A DNA stretch of 64,000 bases from Danio rerio (lineage: Eukaryota > Chordata > Actinopteri > Cypriniformes > Danionidae), in NCBI RefSeq assembly GCF_049306965.1, contig NC_133182.1, forward strand, positions 45,142,001 to 45,206,000, given 5' to 3'. How positions within the stretch are numbered: the first letter of the stretch is position 1; each line of letters starts with the position of its first letter. Below the pieces are notes generated by a model. The model saw nothing but the letters and a program-made list of their open reading frames with translations. It was not told where the DNA came from and did not search any database. The position numbers and the translations under genes are program-made. Below, piece by piece: positions 1-11,352 of the stretch.

Positions 1-520
1 ATGGTTTCTACAGACCCTTTCATGTTTACCTAGGTGCTCACGGTGAAGCTGCTCTCATGTGTGAAAAGGAGAGGATGCCAGTGCTTTTCAATTGTATATT
101 TTATTCAAGCTTCATACTGTATGAGCACAGAGTCTGTTAGAAGAGGTCAGGGCATTAGCCCATCCTCATGAAGTCTGTTTCTGATAGTGTGGTTAGAGGC
201 ATTAAAAGTGGTGGTCTGCTGGAGGTCATTTTAGACGGCTCTGGCACTTGCACAAAGTAGAAGATCACGAACCTGCTCATGGGTTAAGGACCTTGAATCC
301 CCCCTTCTCAGTGACTGCCAGGTTCCTGGAATCTCCACTGTGCTCTCGAGACTGTTCTTGGAGACAGGCATTACCAGAACAAAGTCCCAGGAGTTTAAGT
401 CATTTAATGCTCTCCTTTGATAAAAAGTGTTGTTTTATATTTTTGAGCAATGTATATATTTGGCACTGTTATTTTAGATTTGACCTATGGGGCAAACAGT
501 AATTGTTTATCAATATATGT
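1..520. other. No gene or known repeat seen
   Basis: No splice-bounded coding segment or recognisable repeat. Because the only bean1 exon found lies 20 kb downstream on the + strand, this is probably bean1 intron (inference). Confidence 0.4.
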
Positions 521-656
521 TTATTCATTCATTCATTTTCTTGTTGGCTTAGTCCCTTTATTAATCCGGGGTCGCCACAGCGGAATGAACCGCCAACTTA
601 TCCAGCAAGTTTTTACGCAGTGGATGCCCTTCCAGCCGCAACCCATCTCTGGGAAA
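521..656 (-). repeat. DANA SINE, 3' part, minus orientation
   Basis: The stretch has the typical DANA tail read in reverse: repeated ATTC, then GGTCGCCACAGCGGAATGAA, then a segment ending near the dominant CCCAT block. The tRNA-like head is missing, as is common for 5'-truncated retroposed copies. Confidence 0.8.
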
Positions 657-660
657 ATAT

Positions 661-714
661 GTTTATGTAAGCAATAATATGTTTATGTAAGCAATAATAT
701 GTTTATGTAAGCAT
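661..714. repeat. 20-bp tandem repeat, about 2.7 copies
   Basis: The unit GTTTATGTAAGCAATAATAT occurs at 661-680 and 681-700, and partly at 701-714, without mismatches. It directly abuts the truncated end of the DANA copy. Confidence 0.85.
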
Positions 715-864
715 TTATCAAAGTTAATGTTGAAATTCTAATTATTAATTAACTTGTCAACTTTCTTATTAAAATTACTTTAATGAAAAACCATCAGATT
801 GTATAGCTTTTCTATGTACAATTAAAGTCAAAATGATTAGCCTTCCTTTGAATTTATAATTTTT

Positions 865-1078
865 TTTCCACAGTGTTTCCCTTTTTTCTTCTGGATAAAG
901 TTTTAGTTGTTTTATTTCTGCTACAATAAAATCTTAAAATCATTTTAAGCTCAATATTATTGTTCCCTTTAAGAAACATTTCCCCCAATTGTCTACAGAA
1001 TAAATCATTGTTATACAGTTACTCTAACTTGTCTAATTAACTTACTTAAGCTTTTACAATTCTGACTTCAATGACTAT
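865..1078 (-). mobile_element. Decayed non-autonomous Tc1/mariner-type element, part
   Basis: Segment by segment this resembles the elements at 31480-31910 and 59244-59760: TTCTTCTGGA, the ATTTTAAG block, TAATTAACTTAC, and an end reading AATTCTGACTTCAA, which is the reverse complement of the family terminus. Many substitutions suggest an old copy. Confidence 0.55.
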
Positions 1079-1082
1079 TTTG

Positions 1083-1102
1083 CAAAAAAAAAAAAAGTAA
1101 AT

Positions 1103-1190
<88 letters not shown>
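1083..1190. repeat. Poly(A) followed by (TA)n microsatellite
   Basis: A-rich runs to about 1118 lead into about 36 uninterrupted TA units. Confidence 0.95.
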
Positions 1191-1192
<2 letters not shown>

Positions 1193-1203
1193 TTGATTAT
1201 TAG

Positions 1204-1371
1204 CAGGTAAATTTAGCAGGCCTAAATTGTCCGTAGTGTATGAGTGTGTGTGGATGTTTCCCAGAGATGGGTTGTGGCTGGAAGGGCATCCGCTGGTCCT
1301 GAATACATTGGCGGTTCTTTAATAAAGGATTAATAAAGGGACTAAGCCGAAAAGAGAATTAATAAATGAAT
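1204..1371 (+). repeat. DANA SINE, 3' part, plus orientation
   Basis: Contains the DANA blocks AAATTGTCCGTAGTGTATG, GATGTTTCCCAGAGATGG, GGAAGGGCATCCGCTG and GGGACTAAGCCGAA, ending in ATGAAT-type tail sequence. It lacks the head and has an internal deletion or substitution after the CATCCGCTG block. Confidence 0.8.
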
Positions 1372-1402
1372 TATTACTTCTATTATTTTATTGTATGTCA
1401 GT

Positions 1403-2348
1403 TAGAGCTGCATGATTTTGGCTAAAATGAGAATCAATTTTTATTTTATTTTTTTGCTTAAAATAAAGATCACGATGTTCTCGCGATTCTGTAGATGTAA
1501 AATAAAGGTTAATATGAGTCAGAAATTATTGTTTTTTCTCAAACATATGGTAAAACAACAATCATAATAATATTATGTGTAGGTCTACTGGTTTCTATAA
1601 ATTATTATATTCTACTTATAATAATTTTGATGTTGAATATGTTTGCGATATAAGCCTATGCTTGCAATCTGTCATTGACAACATTATTAGACCATTTTAT
1701 TCACTGGTAAAATCAACATTATATAGGCGAGTGTAGTTATACTTTCACTGTAAACATTTATCTTCATGCACAACTGTGTGTTCGCTATGAAAGAAAAAAC
1801 ATATCAAATGTTTGTCGCAATCATAACTCTAAAATGCGATATGATTATTTAAATGATGTGCACACTTTCAGTTTCATTTTCACTGCTAAGTGCTGTTCAT
1901 GCTTCGCTCGTGGCTCCCAAACGATCACTCTGTGCCACAAACTGAATATTATTTACAACTTTATTGCCTGTTACTCACAGCCTATGCAGGTTCTGTTCAC
2001 GAAAGAAGAGCGCGCCCGCCCTCTGTGGTAACAGCTCACGGTCAGCAGCTCACGTCACGTGTGATTTCCCGGCCACGAAAACAGCATTATATAGGCTACA
2101 TGAAGACAAAAATGACATTTTTGGGTGAATTATACCTTGTAAATACAGTATGTGACTCTTTCAACATCATTTGGAGGTGTCCATGTCGCTGAGCAATGTA
2201 TGTGAAACAATGAGAAGACTCGTGCAGCCGCCTTTTCTTCTCTCCTGAACTTAAAAATATGACTGGCAGAACCGTAGAAATTGGATTAAGACCATCTAGG
2301 GGGTCGAATCGAGATCGCAATCTTTTTTCAATTAATTGTGCAGCTTTA
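1403..2348. mobile_element. Non-autonomous hAT-type transposon, 946 bp
   Basis: Left terminus TAGAGCTGCATGATT and right terminus AATTGTGCAGCTTTA are inverted repeats. They are flanked by 8-bp direct repeats, ATGTCAGT (1395-1402) and ATGTCGGT (2349-2356), one mismatch. An 8-bp duplication and a TAGAG-type end fit the hAT superfamily. No transposase frame is visible inside. A left-end relative lies at 43440-43678 in a tk2 intron, in reverse orientation. Confidence 0.75.
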
Positions 2349-2984
2349 ATGTCGGTGTAATTATTTTATGTACTTTTCTCTGATATGTATGTCTTCTTTA
2401 AATGGTTAACACATTTTAAATGGTTTAATTATGGTAAAACCTGTATGTATATTAAATTACCTTTGTGGATGACTGAGATAGTTGACTTTCAGTCCTCCGC
2501 AGGTGTTTTTCATCATACCCTCTAGGGAAGAATTAGCCAAAGCTGGAAAAACAACTGAAGCTCATATGCTAACACTGGGAAGAACAATAGTGCATTTTTA
2601 AAGAAGCATTAAAGCAAACACAAGCAAACACAAGCTGTTTATTAATTTAGGATAGATGGTATAACAGACACAGTCATGGCTAGTCATGACATTTGCAAAG
2701 CCTGATTAATGAATTATAACCAGTTGAGGAGTGTGTGTGTGTAGGCTCCCTGGGGAGACAGGCTTTTTAACAGTTGGACAGTGCAAAACTGCTCACACCC
2801 TGAGTGTAAACCACTTAAGGTAACACTCATGCAGAGAAATGCAGCTAGTTCTGACAGACCACCCTGATCCCACAAGGAAACTTGTCAGAAAAGTGGCTAA
2901 TTTGTACGAATTTATTCAATTTCAGTCATATGAAAATTATACGATTTTTTTAAAGGGGGCATGCCCCCAAACCCCACCTCTAAA
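2349..2984. other. No gene seen; short repeat-like piece near 2890-2950
   Basis: Mostly unassigned AT-rich sequence. The part around 2895-2950 (GTGGCTAATTTGTACGAATT, then ATACGATTTTT) resembles the TCGTACGA-rich repeat better seen at 29085-29320. Confidence 0.35.
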
Positions 2985-3210
2985 CTTAGAGTGCACTCAC
3001 GCCAGTCTATCCGAACCATGCCCGGGCATGTTTCCTGGTTCATTTGACAAGTGTGAGTGCTCCGAATCAGGCCCATGCGCAGTTCAGTTGGCCTGGTTGT
3101 ATGAGGTGTGCCAGAGCGCAGTTTGGTTGGGCTTCGGCGCAGTATGCTTGTAGTGTGAGTACAAAGCGCACCTGAGTGCAAAACTGAAGACAAAACATCA
3201 CTTTTAAGTG
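2985..3210. repeat. GC-rich unclassified interspersed repeat
   Basis: Base composition shifts sharply to GC-rich, with GCACTCAC/GTGTGAGTGC and GCGCAGTTC-type words and CCCGGG near 3020. It looks like a transposable-element body, but I see no clean termini and cannot name the family. Confidence 0.35.
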
Positions 3211-3294
3211 ACTGTTTTATTGGGATTTATTATTAATTCTGACTTTTCAATAAACGCAAACAGCTAAATCTTTTTTTAGAAAGGCTTGTTACCA

Positions 3295-3516
3295 GAGGAG
3301 GGAGAGGTGTGGCAGACTTAAGTGAAAAGCGCAGGAAGGGGGGTGGTTGTCACAGGCAAAAGAAAAGAGCAGGGGGTGTAACGGACGAAAAGCGTTGGGG
3401 AGTCACAGGCGAAAAGAGTTGGGGAGTTGCAGAAGAAAGTGACGAGCGGGGGTGCGTGTGACAAGAGGGATCGATAAAATGAGGTCAATATCCGGATCCG
3501 GCACAAATTAAGCCCT
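3295..3516 (+). mobile_element. hAT-like element fragment with right end
   Basis: GA-rich internal repeats (GAAAAG..GGGGAGT..CACAGG) run into GGATCCGGCACAAATTAAGC and end at CCCTG. The reverse complement of that end starts CAGGGCTTAATTTGTG, a hAT-like terminus. The same structure recurs at 10150-10367. Confidence 0.5.
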
Positions 3517-4384
3517 GGCTAGCGACATGAAACAGGAAATAGGATATCGTTGCTGTTCATAAGTGCCACCTGCTGGCAGGCAGTGAAGCTGCATCTCCTT
3601 CAGCTCTTCTGCTGTTTTACGTTTCATGTAATAGGCCAACAGTTTAACAAAACTGAAGTCAGACCATTCGGTTTTTGCCTCAATTTTTAAAAATAATACA
3701 GTGCAGTTTAGATTAACATCTATTCTTGCATCCTTGATTAAAATGCTGTGGCTGCCTCTAATTTTAAATGTAAGGAGCACAGGCAAAGCCTTTACTCTTT
3801 ATACAGATATTTTATTGTGGTTTGTTTTAATATTTCACGAACAATGCACAGCAATAGCCTTATAAATGGACACATTTCCATTTAATGTTTATTGTTTTCA
3901 ATCTCATTCTGCTAAAGCTCACTGTGAGAATTTAATCATGAAATCTAAATTATGAATCGATTTGTGAATTGAATTGTGCACAATTGAATTGTGCGTTTAC
4001 AGGTAAGACAATAGCATTTGTGATCCTTTGAGTACAGCTTTATCAGATTGTAGAGCAGAGGTCTGTATAAACACTGAAGTTGAATATTGAACCCATCTAG
4101 ATATAAAATGATATGACCTGGCCAAATGTGACCTCTGAAATCAATCGATCAATTTTCCAAGTCAACATGAAATTAAAGTTCACCGTACATATTTATTCAA
4201 TGCATGTTATTGATCTTATTGTGAAAGATATATCCATGCATATCTTCTTTCAGGCTATGTATTAGAACTCAGAAGAACATAAAGAGCCTTTATATACAAC
4301 AATAGGCTTTTTTCTACTGATGTATGCTGGACATCAAGAGCTGTACTGAAAAGATCAATCTCTGCTTAAATTCACTGGAAGGTT
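3517..4384. other. No gene or clear repeat seen
   Basis: AT-rich, no convincing coding frame. The open frame at 3508-3786 on the minus strand has no splice borders or recognisable domain. Confidence 0.4.
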
Positions 4385-4640
4385 AAAGGGAAAGTGCACT
4401 CAAAAGTGAAAATTTGGTAGTAGCTTACTCACTGTAAAAAATGAAGGGTTCCACACAATTCTCATGTTGTCCCAACACAAATCAATTAAGTTTACTTAAT
4501 CGTTTTATGTTCAATTTACTTAATTTTTTTAGTTATCTCAAAAAAAGTGTTGTTTCAGCTTATTTAAAATAAGTTTAAACAAGCAGCAAAAATATTTCTT
4601 TAAGTGCTGAAAAGAAACTTAAGTTACTTAAATAACAGGC
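4385..4640. repeat. Angel-like end abutting a CACTGTAAAAAA-type MITE end
   Basis: 4385-4432 resembles one Angel-type terminus (AAAGGGAAAGTGCACTCAAA). At 4433 it passes directly into CACTGTAAAAAATG, the end of a different element family that has complete ends at 30623-30834. The matching far ends are not seen, so both are partial. Confidence 0.45.
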
Positions 4641-5197
4641 AAAACAAAATGAGCACCAGTGACTCCTGATGATTCATTTATAAAATTTATTTATAAAATT
4701 TTAATTATGAAGTGTAACAATTTAGCTTATTGCAGTATAGTTGTGCAGTGCTGTGATTTGATTTGATAAAAAAAAATGTAGTGAAAAATTATTCTAAAGT
4801 GTTTTCAAAATGGCGGTATCCATAATTTGTAGTTAAATACATTTGCCTCATCTATTTATTTTCATGTGGACAACTTTTTTTTCTGGTGCGGTTAATTTGC
4901 TTAGTAGCTCACTTCATACAGTATTGTGCTTGTGATCCAGAGCATTCGAGTTCAGTGAAGCATGATTCCACAAAAAAAAGCTCAAATCAAGGTAAAACTA
5001 TGGTCACAGTGCACGTTTGTCTGATTTTTGCTTTTGAAAACAGTGTTGGTTTAGGGTTGGGTACCAGAACCCATATAACCATATAATCTATAACGTGTAT
5101 GCACTGGTCTGATTCCGCATATACTGTACATTTTGGTGGGTAATTTCGGTGCCGCTGGTGCTGTGATAAGAACGTAAGGAGCATCAAGGGGTATATA
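4641..5197. other. No gene seen
   Basis: AT-rich sequence without a supported exon or named repeat. Confidence 0.4.
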
Positions 5198-5199
5198 TA

Positions 5200-6172
5200 G
5201 TTGAAACCAGAAGTTTACATACACTCTAAAAAAGAAACATAACCATTTTTAGAAAAATGTCTGATGGTAAATCATACTAAACATTTACTATTTTAGGTCT
5301 ATTAGGATTACCTAAATTATTTACATTTGCTAAACAGCAGAATAATGAGAGAATTTTCAGAGAACTTCTTGACAGTCAAAAGTTTACATACATTTCCTCT
5401 ATTTTTTAGCTTAGCTTTTTTTTAGCTTTTGCTTTAACTTTGGTCAAATGTTTTGGGTATCCTTCTACAAGCTTCTCACAATAGATTGAAGGACTTTTGG
5501 CCCATTCCTCCTGACAGACTTGGTGTAACTGAGTCAGATTTGTTGGCTGTCTTGCTCGCACAAGCTTTTTCAACTCTGCCCACAAATTTTCTATTGAGAT
5601 CAGGGCTTTGTGATGGCCACTCCAAAACATTCACTCTGTTTTCCTTAAAGCACATTTTAACTGATTTGGCAGTATGCTTAGGGTCATGGTCTGTTTAGAA
5701 GACCCATTTGTGGCCAAGCTTTAATTTCCTGGCTGATGTCTTGAGATGTTGCTTCAGTATTTCTACATAATGTTCTTTCTTCATGATGCCATCTACGCTG
5801 TGAAGTGGACCAGTCCCTCCTGCAGCAAAACAGCCCCACAACATGATGCTGCAGCCCCCATACTTCACAGTTGCGATGTGATGTGACACTGACAATTATG
5901 GCCAAACGGCTCAATTTTAGTTCTATAATTTTTTTCCCTGTGTAATTTAGCAAATTGGCTTTTTTTGTTGATTCTGGCTTGTTGATTTCCCCATGTTGTC
6001 ACACAAGGAAGCAGTGTGTTTGATGTTTTTCTTAAATACTATTGTACAGTTGTACTTTCAATTAACTCAAATGTTGTCGCTTAGCCAATCAGAAACTTCC
6101 AAAACCTTGACACCATCATCTGAGCTTTTTCAGAGGCATAATAAACTTATTGTATGTAAACTTGACTTTCAA
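5200..6172 (-). mobile_element. Tc1-like DNA transposon, internally deleted
   Basis: The left end, after TA, reads GTTGAAACCAGAAGTTTACA. The right end contains TGTATGTAAACTTGACTTTC, its inverted counterpart. The minus strand between 5895 and 5406 encodes the C-terminal half of a Tc1 transposase: the GGCSIMLWGCFAAGGTGPLH block, then [18 protein letters not shown], then an end rich in lysine. The DNA-binding half is missing, because the catalytic-region homology stops near 5900 and typical non-coding end sequence follows. Frame changes near 5630-5700 show that it is dead. Confidence 0.85.
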
Positions 6173-6887
6173 GAAAAGTTATTACAATTTCTCATAAATA
6201 TATATAAAAAAAATAAAAAACAACAGATGTTTCACTACTTTAAAGGGCCGAGGACACCGGGGTGACAAATACTGAGTTTTTTTTTTTTTTTTTTTCATTC
6301 GGCGTGCAGTTTCAAATTTTCTTAAAGCAAGACTCCTTCATCAGTCCTTACTTTATATTCTCATCCAATACCTCAGTTTGTCACAGGGGCATAAACAATG
6401 TTGCTGAATGAAAGTGAAAGTGCCGAACTGCAGTTAAAGTCGACAAATTAAATATGAAAAACCTGAAACTACATGAAACTCCAGAGGAAATGTGGATAGC
6501 CTGACGCAATGACATTAATCAATCTATGTGCTGTAACATGTATAACGGGATCATTAAGAAACATTCAAAAAGCAACTCATGTAAACACCCTAATCAAATT
6601 ATTGTCTTATTCAGATTAAGGGAAGCAATTCAATCACTGATGTCCATGTAAACAGTCACAAACTCCTACCCTAGAAAAAAAAGGCTTCCCTGATTTTGAT
6701 ATCAGCCTTTCCACAAGTTAGTAGTAAGCTAATATGAAGTTAATTGCATAATGCAAATCTTAAATTCATGCATACAAACAAATGATCAAAAGAGAAAGAT
6801 TAATGCAGTTTAAATATATCAAATATGAATTGATGTATTTGTTAAAAACTTTAATTATATTGTTTAATTAAAATGATAAACATATAT

Positions 6888-6888
<1 letters not shown>
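6173..6888. repeat. Two partial DNA-element pieces, otherwise unassigned
   Basis: 6243-6460 (AAAGGGCCGAGGACACC, T-run, CATTCGGCGTGCAG, then GCTGAATGAAAG) resembles the right part of the element at 14640-15812. 6578-6660 holds CATGTAAACACCCTAATC and GATGTCCATGTAAACAGTC, resembling the ends of the element at 63749-63960. No gene. Confidence 0.4.

Positions 6889-6975
<87 letters not shown>
6889..6975. repeat. (TA)n microsatellite
   Basis: About 40 TA units with one CATACA interruption at the left edge. Confidence 0.95.
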
Positions 6976-6978
<3 letters not shown>

Positions 6979-8157
6979 CAAATACAAAGTTTTTCTAGAG
7001 TCATCCATCATAAACTTGTGGTTTAAAGTATTGGTTCAGGCACCGTTTTGGCACTGGTACCATTTTAAAAGTACCAATTTAGCACTCAAACGATACCAAT
7101 CCCTACTGTTGGTTTAGGTAAGAGTTTAGTTCAGGTCAGTTGGAGATCTGTACAAGCTTCAGCTTCACAAGGACATACAGTATACAAGAAGAACGTGTAA
7201 GAACGTAAAATGTGCAAATGTAACCTAAGTAATGTTCTTCAGTTTTGCAAAAATGTAGATATCGTCTTCTAGTGGATTTGACATCTGAAATGTGCAATGA
7301 AACGTACCCAGAGCTGCATTTCACAAAAATGTAGGCTGAGGTTTGTATTTCCATTGGGATGGTTCTCTGAATCATCTGCAGAGGTTTGATTGCATGATCT
7401 AAATCCATTCAGATGAGCACTGCAATAGAACTGTCTGGAAATGACAAGGACAGGAACAAGAAGTTGCGCTTTGTCTTTTAAGAAGGGCTTTATCTTTCTG
7501 ATGTTGTGCAGTGTAAACTTGTATGATTTAGCTCTTACAGTGGACTGATGAGGACTTGTTGGAGTTGGAGTTTGACTTTACGTATGTCTGTGAATCAGTC
7601 ACATAACAGACCAAATGAACAGTACAACTCAATGAAAAGACAGCATAATGCATTTGTGTACAGTCCAAGCTATGCAGTCATTGGTCATCACTGCCAAACT
7701 GAGTTTGCTGAAGTGTGTAATTCTTAGACACAGTGGCGCCACGGTATATCTGAGTGCTGTATTTTTGTATTTTTATTATATTGTTGATTTTGAGTTCAAA
7801 ATTAGTTTTAAAGTTAGATCATTTCAACCACAAATCAGTTGTTTGTTTAGTGCTATAAAGGTCCTAAAGGTCTCTCAGAAACTATATGGAAGTCCCATTT
7901 CAGCCACAAAAACCCTCAATATTGAGACATATAAAGTAAAATATTATATAAATAAATTATATTTTTATAATATTATAAACGGTAAAAAGTTAGAATATTG
8001 TGACTTTAGCCATCAAACTGATGCCAACAGAAGGACCACAACACCAAACTTAGAACCAAATGGTAAGACTTTGATTGAAAATCACCACAACAGGCACTTT
8101 TTAGTAGATTCACTTGCAAGAATGAATTGTTCACCTAAAGAATAACCATGTTCATTT
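6976..8157. other. No supported gene
   Basis: The longest plus-strand open frame (7648-8145, 165 codons) shows no domain, has AT-driven Tyr/Ile/Lys composition and ends beside a DANA piece. I do not call it coding. No named repeat was recognised here. Confidence 0.45.
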
Positions 8158-8230
8158 ATTCATTTTCTTTTCACCTTATTAATCTGGGGTCGCCACAGCG
8201 GAATGAACCGCCAACTTTTCCAGCAGGTTT
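8158..8230 (-). repeat. DANA SINE fragment, minus orientation
   Basis: Contains GGTCGCCACAGCGGAATGAA and the ATTCATTTTC flank; only the 3' tail of the SINE is present. Confidence 0.75.
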
Positions 8231-8987
8231 TTACTCTTTCCTTCTATGTTCTCTCTGCTACCCACACATACCTGTCTCCGTTCCACTGTCCTAATAATTA
8301 AAGGTGAAAGCCCCTAAAAAAAATATGACACCAATTTAAAATGTACATACAAACTCATAATTATGAGAGTGAAATCAACAAATTATTATAAAATATTTTT
8401 GTTGAATTTTAAAGACTAAAGATGTCATGCTTAAGATTGAAGATAAATATTTAACTCATTTGACAAATTATGAATTTGAAATAGTATTATCTAACATGTG
8501 TTGCAACCTTAAACCTGATCACCACAAATAAGACAATGAGAGCATTCGCTGTGAAAAAAAAAAAATTATTTAGTTAACTTATTTCACCTAACAAAACATT
8601 AAAAAATCCTAACCTGACCACAGACCACAGGTCTTGAAGAATAGACAACCATCAGACTCCAACCCCAGCCAGTGTCCTCCAAGAAAGACATGCTGCTTAT
8701 AACAGGAAGAACCAAACTTTCTTTTAACAGTCAATAAGAACCCAACAGTTTTCCCAATCCTGGCGAAATCAACTGTAAATTTAAACACACGCTTGAGTAC
8801 ACCACACACACGCGCCCACACTGCAACAGAAAAGTTACCACAATGGGTCGTCACACCCTCCTCCATAAAATTAACTCAAAGAGCTCTTTTGCCCAGTTTA
8901 TCTCACAAAATAATTATCTAATCAAATCAACAAAACTAGAAAAAAAAATAACCTCACCTCTTCTCTGCACCCTGATACCTAGAACAA
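8231..8987. other. No gene seen
   Basis: AT-rich, no named repeat or supported exon. An 85-codon minus-strand frame (8609-8866) has no recognisable domain. Confidence 0.4.
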
Positions 8988-9518
8988 TAGCTGCGTCCCA
9001 AATCGCATACTTATGCACTATTCTACGCGATTTTGTAGTATAAATAGTGTAAGTAGGACGTTTACACTGAAAACTCTGAAAATAATAAAAGCACTTTAAT
9101 TACCCAGATGATGCACTCATTCAGCCAATAAAATTAAGTGTGGACTAATGGACACTTCATGCACTAAACAATCGCAGGTTTGCCCATGTAGCGGAAGGGC
9201 CGGAGCTTTCAGGCGCACATGTTAGATAACTTTATTTATTTTGGATGGCGAAAGCAAAATTCTCCTGTGAGAGTGATTATAGCACCTCCTGATGGTGAAT
9301 GTGGTTAAACTCATAGCAGGTATTATTTGGTAGTTTGGTCATTTAATTTACTAAATAGACAAACATCATCAGGGAAACGGTTTTAACTTCCGCTTAGTAA
9401 AAAAACATTAGTGCTCCATTTGGGATGACACTACATACACATGCTGTTGAGTGTGAAAGTGCATAAGTACATAGTGCATGACTGGATAGTTTATAGTGTG
9501 CCATTTGAGACACAGCTA
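8988..9518. mobile_element. Non-autonomous inverted-repeat transposon, 531 bp
   Basis: The left end TAGCTGCGTCCCAAATCGCA and the right end GTGCCATTTGAGACACAGCTA are imperfect inverted repeats. The interior has further symmetric words (GCATACTTATGCACTAT and AAGTACATAGTGCATGAC). No coding capacity. A related left end is at about 18362. The superfamily is not certain because no clear target duplication is visible. Confidence 0.6.
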
Positions 9519-10149
9519 AACATTAACAGGACAGCCATCAACATGCCTCAGTCACTTCAAGAAACCGGCAAACAAGACAGGGCGTCCACAAAAATATTTT
9601 TCTTCCCCTATATATGGCGGATCTCCAAGTTGTAAGGATGTAAAAATAATGACCAGTGCATCAAACATTGGTTAGAATTTTGCGAAGTTGTCAAACACGT
9701 GAAAAGGTTATCACAATATATCATCACAGGTGAAGCACGATCCTCCTAAATAAATATCAAAATGCTGAAGCATCCAGACCAACGCTAAAGCTTCTTTTTC
9801 TATTACGGAATAATTTTCCTGATCAGGCAAATATTTCCTTGAAAAAAATCCATACTGGACATTCCAAACCCTTGTTATCATCCTTTAAGAGCACAGCTAC
9901 CTCTCCAATCTCACACGCATCTACTGTACATGCATTTTAAATGGTCTATTCTAGCAGCAAGATACGGAGCACTAGTAAGTAAGGCCTTCACATTTTAAAG
10001 GCATTTTGACAGGTTGAACTCCAAACAAACATAAGTGAAGCAGCAAATCCAGCAAGGCAGCAAGGGATCTAGAGGTCTGCATTCCCCCAGCCCCCAACCT
10101 GATTTCTTGTGGCGCAGGAATACATTTCCAAATCAAAGGGAAATTTACA
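9519..10149. other. No gene seen
   Basis: Nothing recognised apart from the start of the GA-rich hAT-like piece towards the right edge. Confidence 0.35.
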
Positions 10150-10367
10150 GGGGAAGCTGAATGGAGGAGGGGTGAAAGGACAAAAGTGAAGAGCTGGGGG
10201 TTGTCACGGACGAAAGTGAAGAGGGTTGGGGAGTCACGGAAGAAAGTGAAAGTAAACAGCGCGAACAGGGGAGGAGGGCGGTTGAGGAGGGGGATTGTAA
10301 AATCAGGTGCCGGATCAGATTTCAGTGGTTTCGGATCTGGTGTGTTCTGGTACAAAAATTAAGCCCT
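10150..10367 (+). mobile_element. hAT-like element fragment with right end
   Basis: It has the same GA-rich interior (GGACGAAAGTGAAGAGGGTT, GGGGAGTCACGG) and the same terminus, AAAATTAAGCCCTG, as 3295-3516, so the two are copies of one family. The long minus-strand open frame over it (9972-10355) is a by-product of the purine-rich repeat. Confidence 0.5.
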
Positions 10368-10844
10368 GTGTATAGTAGTCTTTTTCATGTATCATTGCAA
10401 AGAAATTAGAAAACAAATTACCCTTTGCGCGATGTGATAATACCTCAAAGTTTTACCCTTTAGTCACAAGATTGAAACCTCAGGTTGAAGGAGGGACACA
10501 TGCCTCATCACAAAGGAGCAAACAAAACTGACATTTAGCCTACAATCCTCGCACAACCTACAGTTTTATCTGTTATCTCTCTGTTTTGGTCGTGCCCAAT
10601 TTAAATGTGAGATTTTGGAAACCAAATCTAAATTTAGTGGGAACGGTTGGGTCTTGTAGAAAATTATTCAGACCTCTACAGGGATCTACAGTTTCTGAAA
10701 AAAATCTTGCAAATAACCTAGTAATATGACACCATGCCTTGGAAGCACATTAATTCTAGTGGGTGATATTTCTCAAGTGCCTTGATATTGTCATTCAAGG
10801 GATGAACAATCCCATGTCAAACAACTTTACCCAAAAAGATCATC

Positions 10845-11352
10845 ATGGCCCAAACAAACTCAAACTTTGCAGAGTAAGCCCAGCTTCCTTCAGGTGCTCG
10901 AATAACTGCTGAATTCGCAACAGATGTTTCTTCAATGAGTCATTATATACAACCAAGTCATCGAGGTAAACTGCACAACCTTCCAGGTCAGCTACCATAT
11001 AATTCATTAGCCTCAGAGAAGTGGCGGGAGCATTTCGTAATTCGAAACTCATAACGTTATAAGAATATGTGCCTGGAGTAATAAAAGACTTCATGGTCGT
11101 GCGTGATTAAAGGAATCTGCCAGTTCTCTTTTAATAAATCAAATTTACTGTTGTTTGGCAGTGCCCACTTCATCCACACAATCTTCAATAAATGTGAGTG
11201 GACTAGAGTCTGGCTCAGTAAGTGCATTTAATTTTCTATAGTCTGTACAATATCTTGGGGTACCGTCTTTCTTTTTCACTGAGAAGCAAGGGGCTGACCA
11301 ACCTGAGGAAGATGGAATGGCTAAATTGCAAAGCATAGGCTGATTAGAAAGC
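10845..11352 (-). mobile_element. Ty3/gypsy retrotransposon fossil, reverse-transcriptase part
   Basis: The minus strand shows reverse-transcriptase blocks typical of fish Ty3/gypsy elements in the right order: a SSSGWSAPCFSVKKKDG and CTDYRKLNALTEPDS region near 11320-11190, then a FELRNAPATSLRLMN and CAVYLDDLVVY region near 11050-10950. The second block carries the YLDD catalytic signature. No LTR, gag, protease or integrase was recognised around it. It is a short, broken and apparently old fragment. Confidence 0.85.

Noticed and set aside
7648-8145. 165-codon plus-strand open frame
   Set aside because: No domain, splice signal or composition expected of a protein; AT-driven residues; no Kozak-like context or conserved neighbour.
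9972-10355. 127-codon minus-strand open frame rich in Pro, Leu and Phe
   Set aside because: It lies over the purine-rich hAT-like repeat, which lacks stops on the complementary strand; no domain.
10845-11352. Reverse-transcriptase-like region as a functional gene
   Set aside because: Short, isolated Ty3/gypsy fossil without the other parts of the element.
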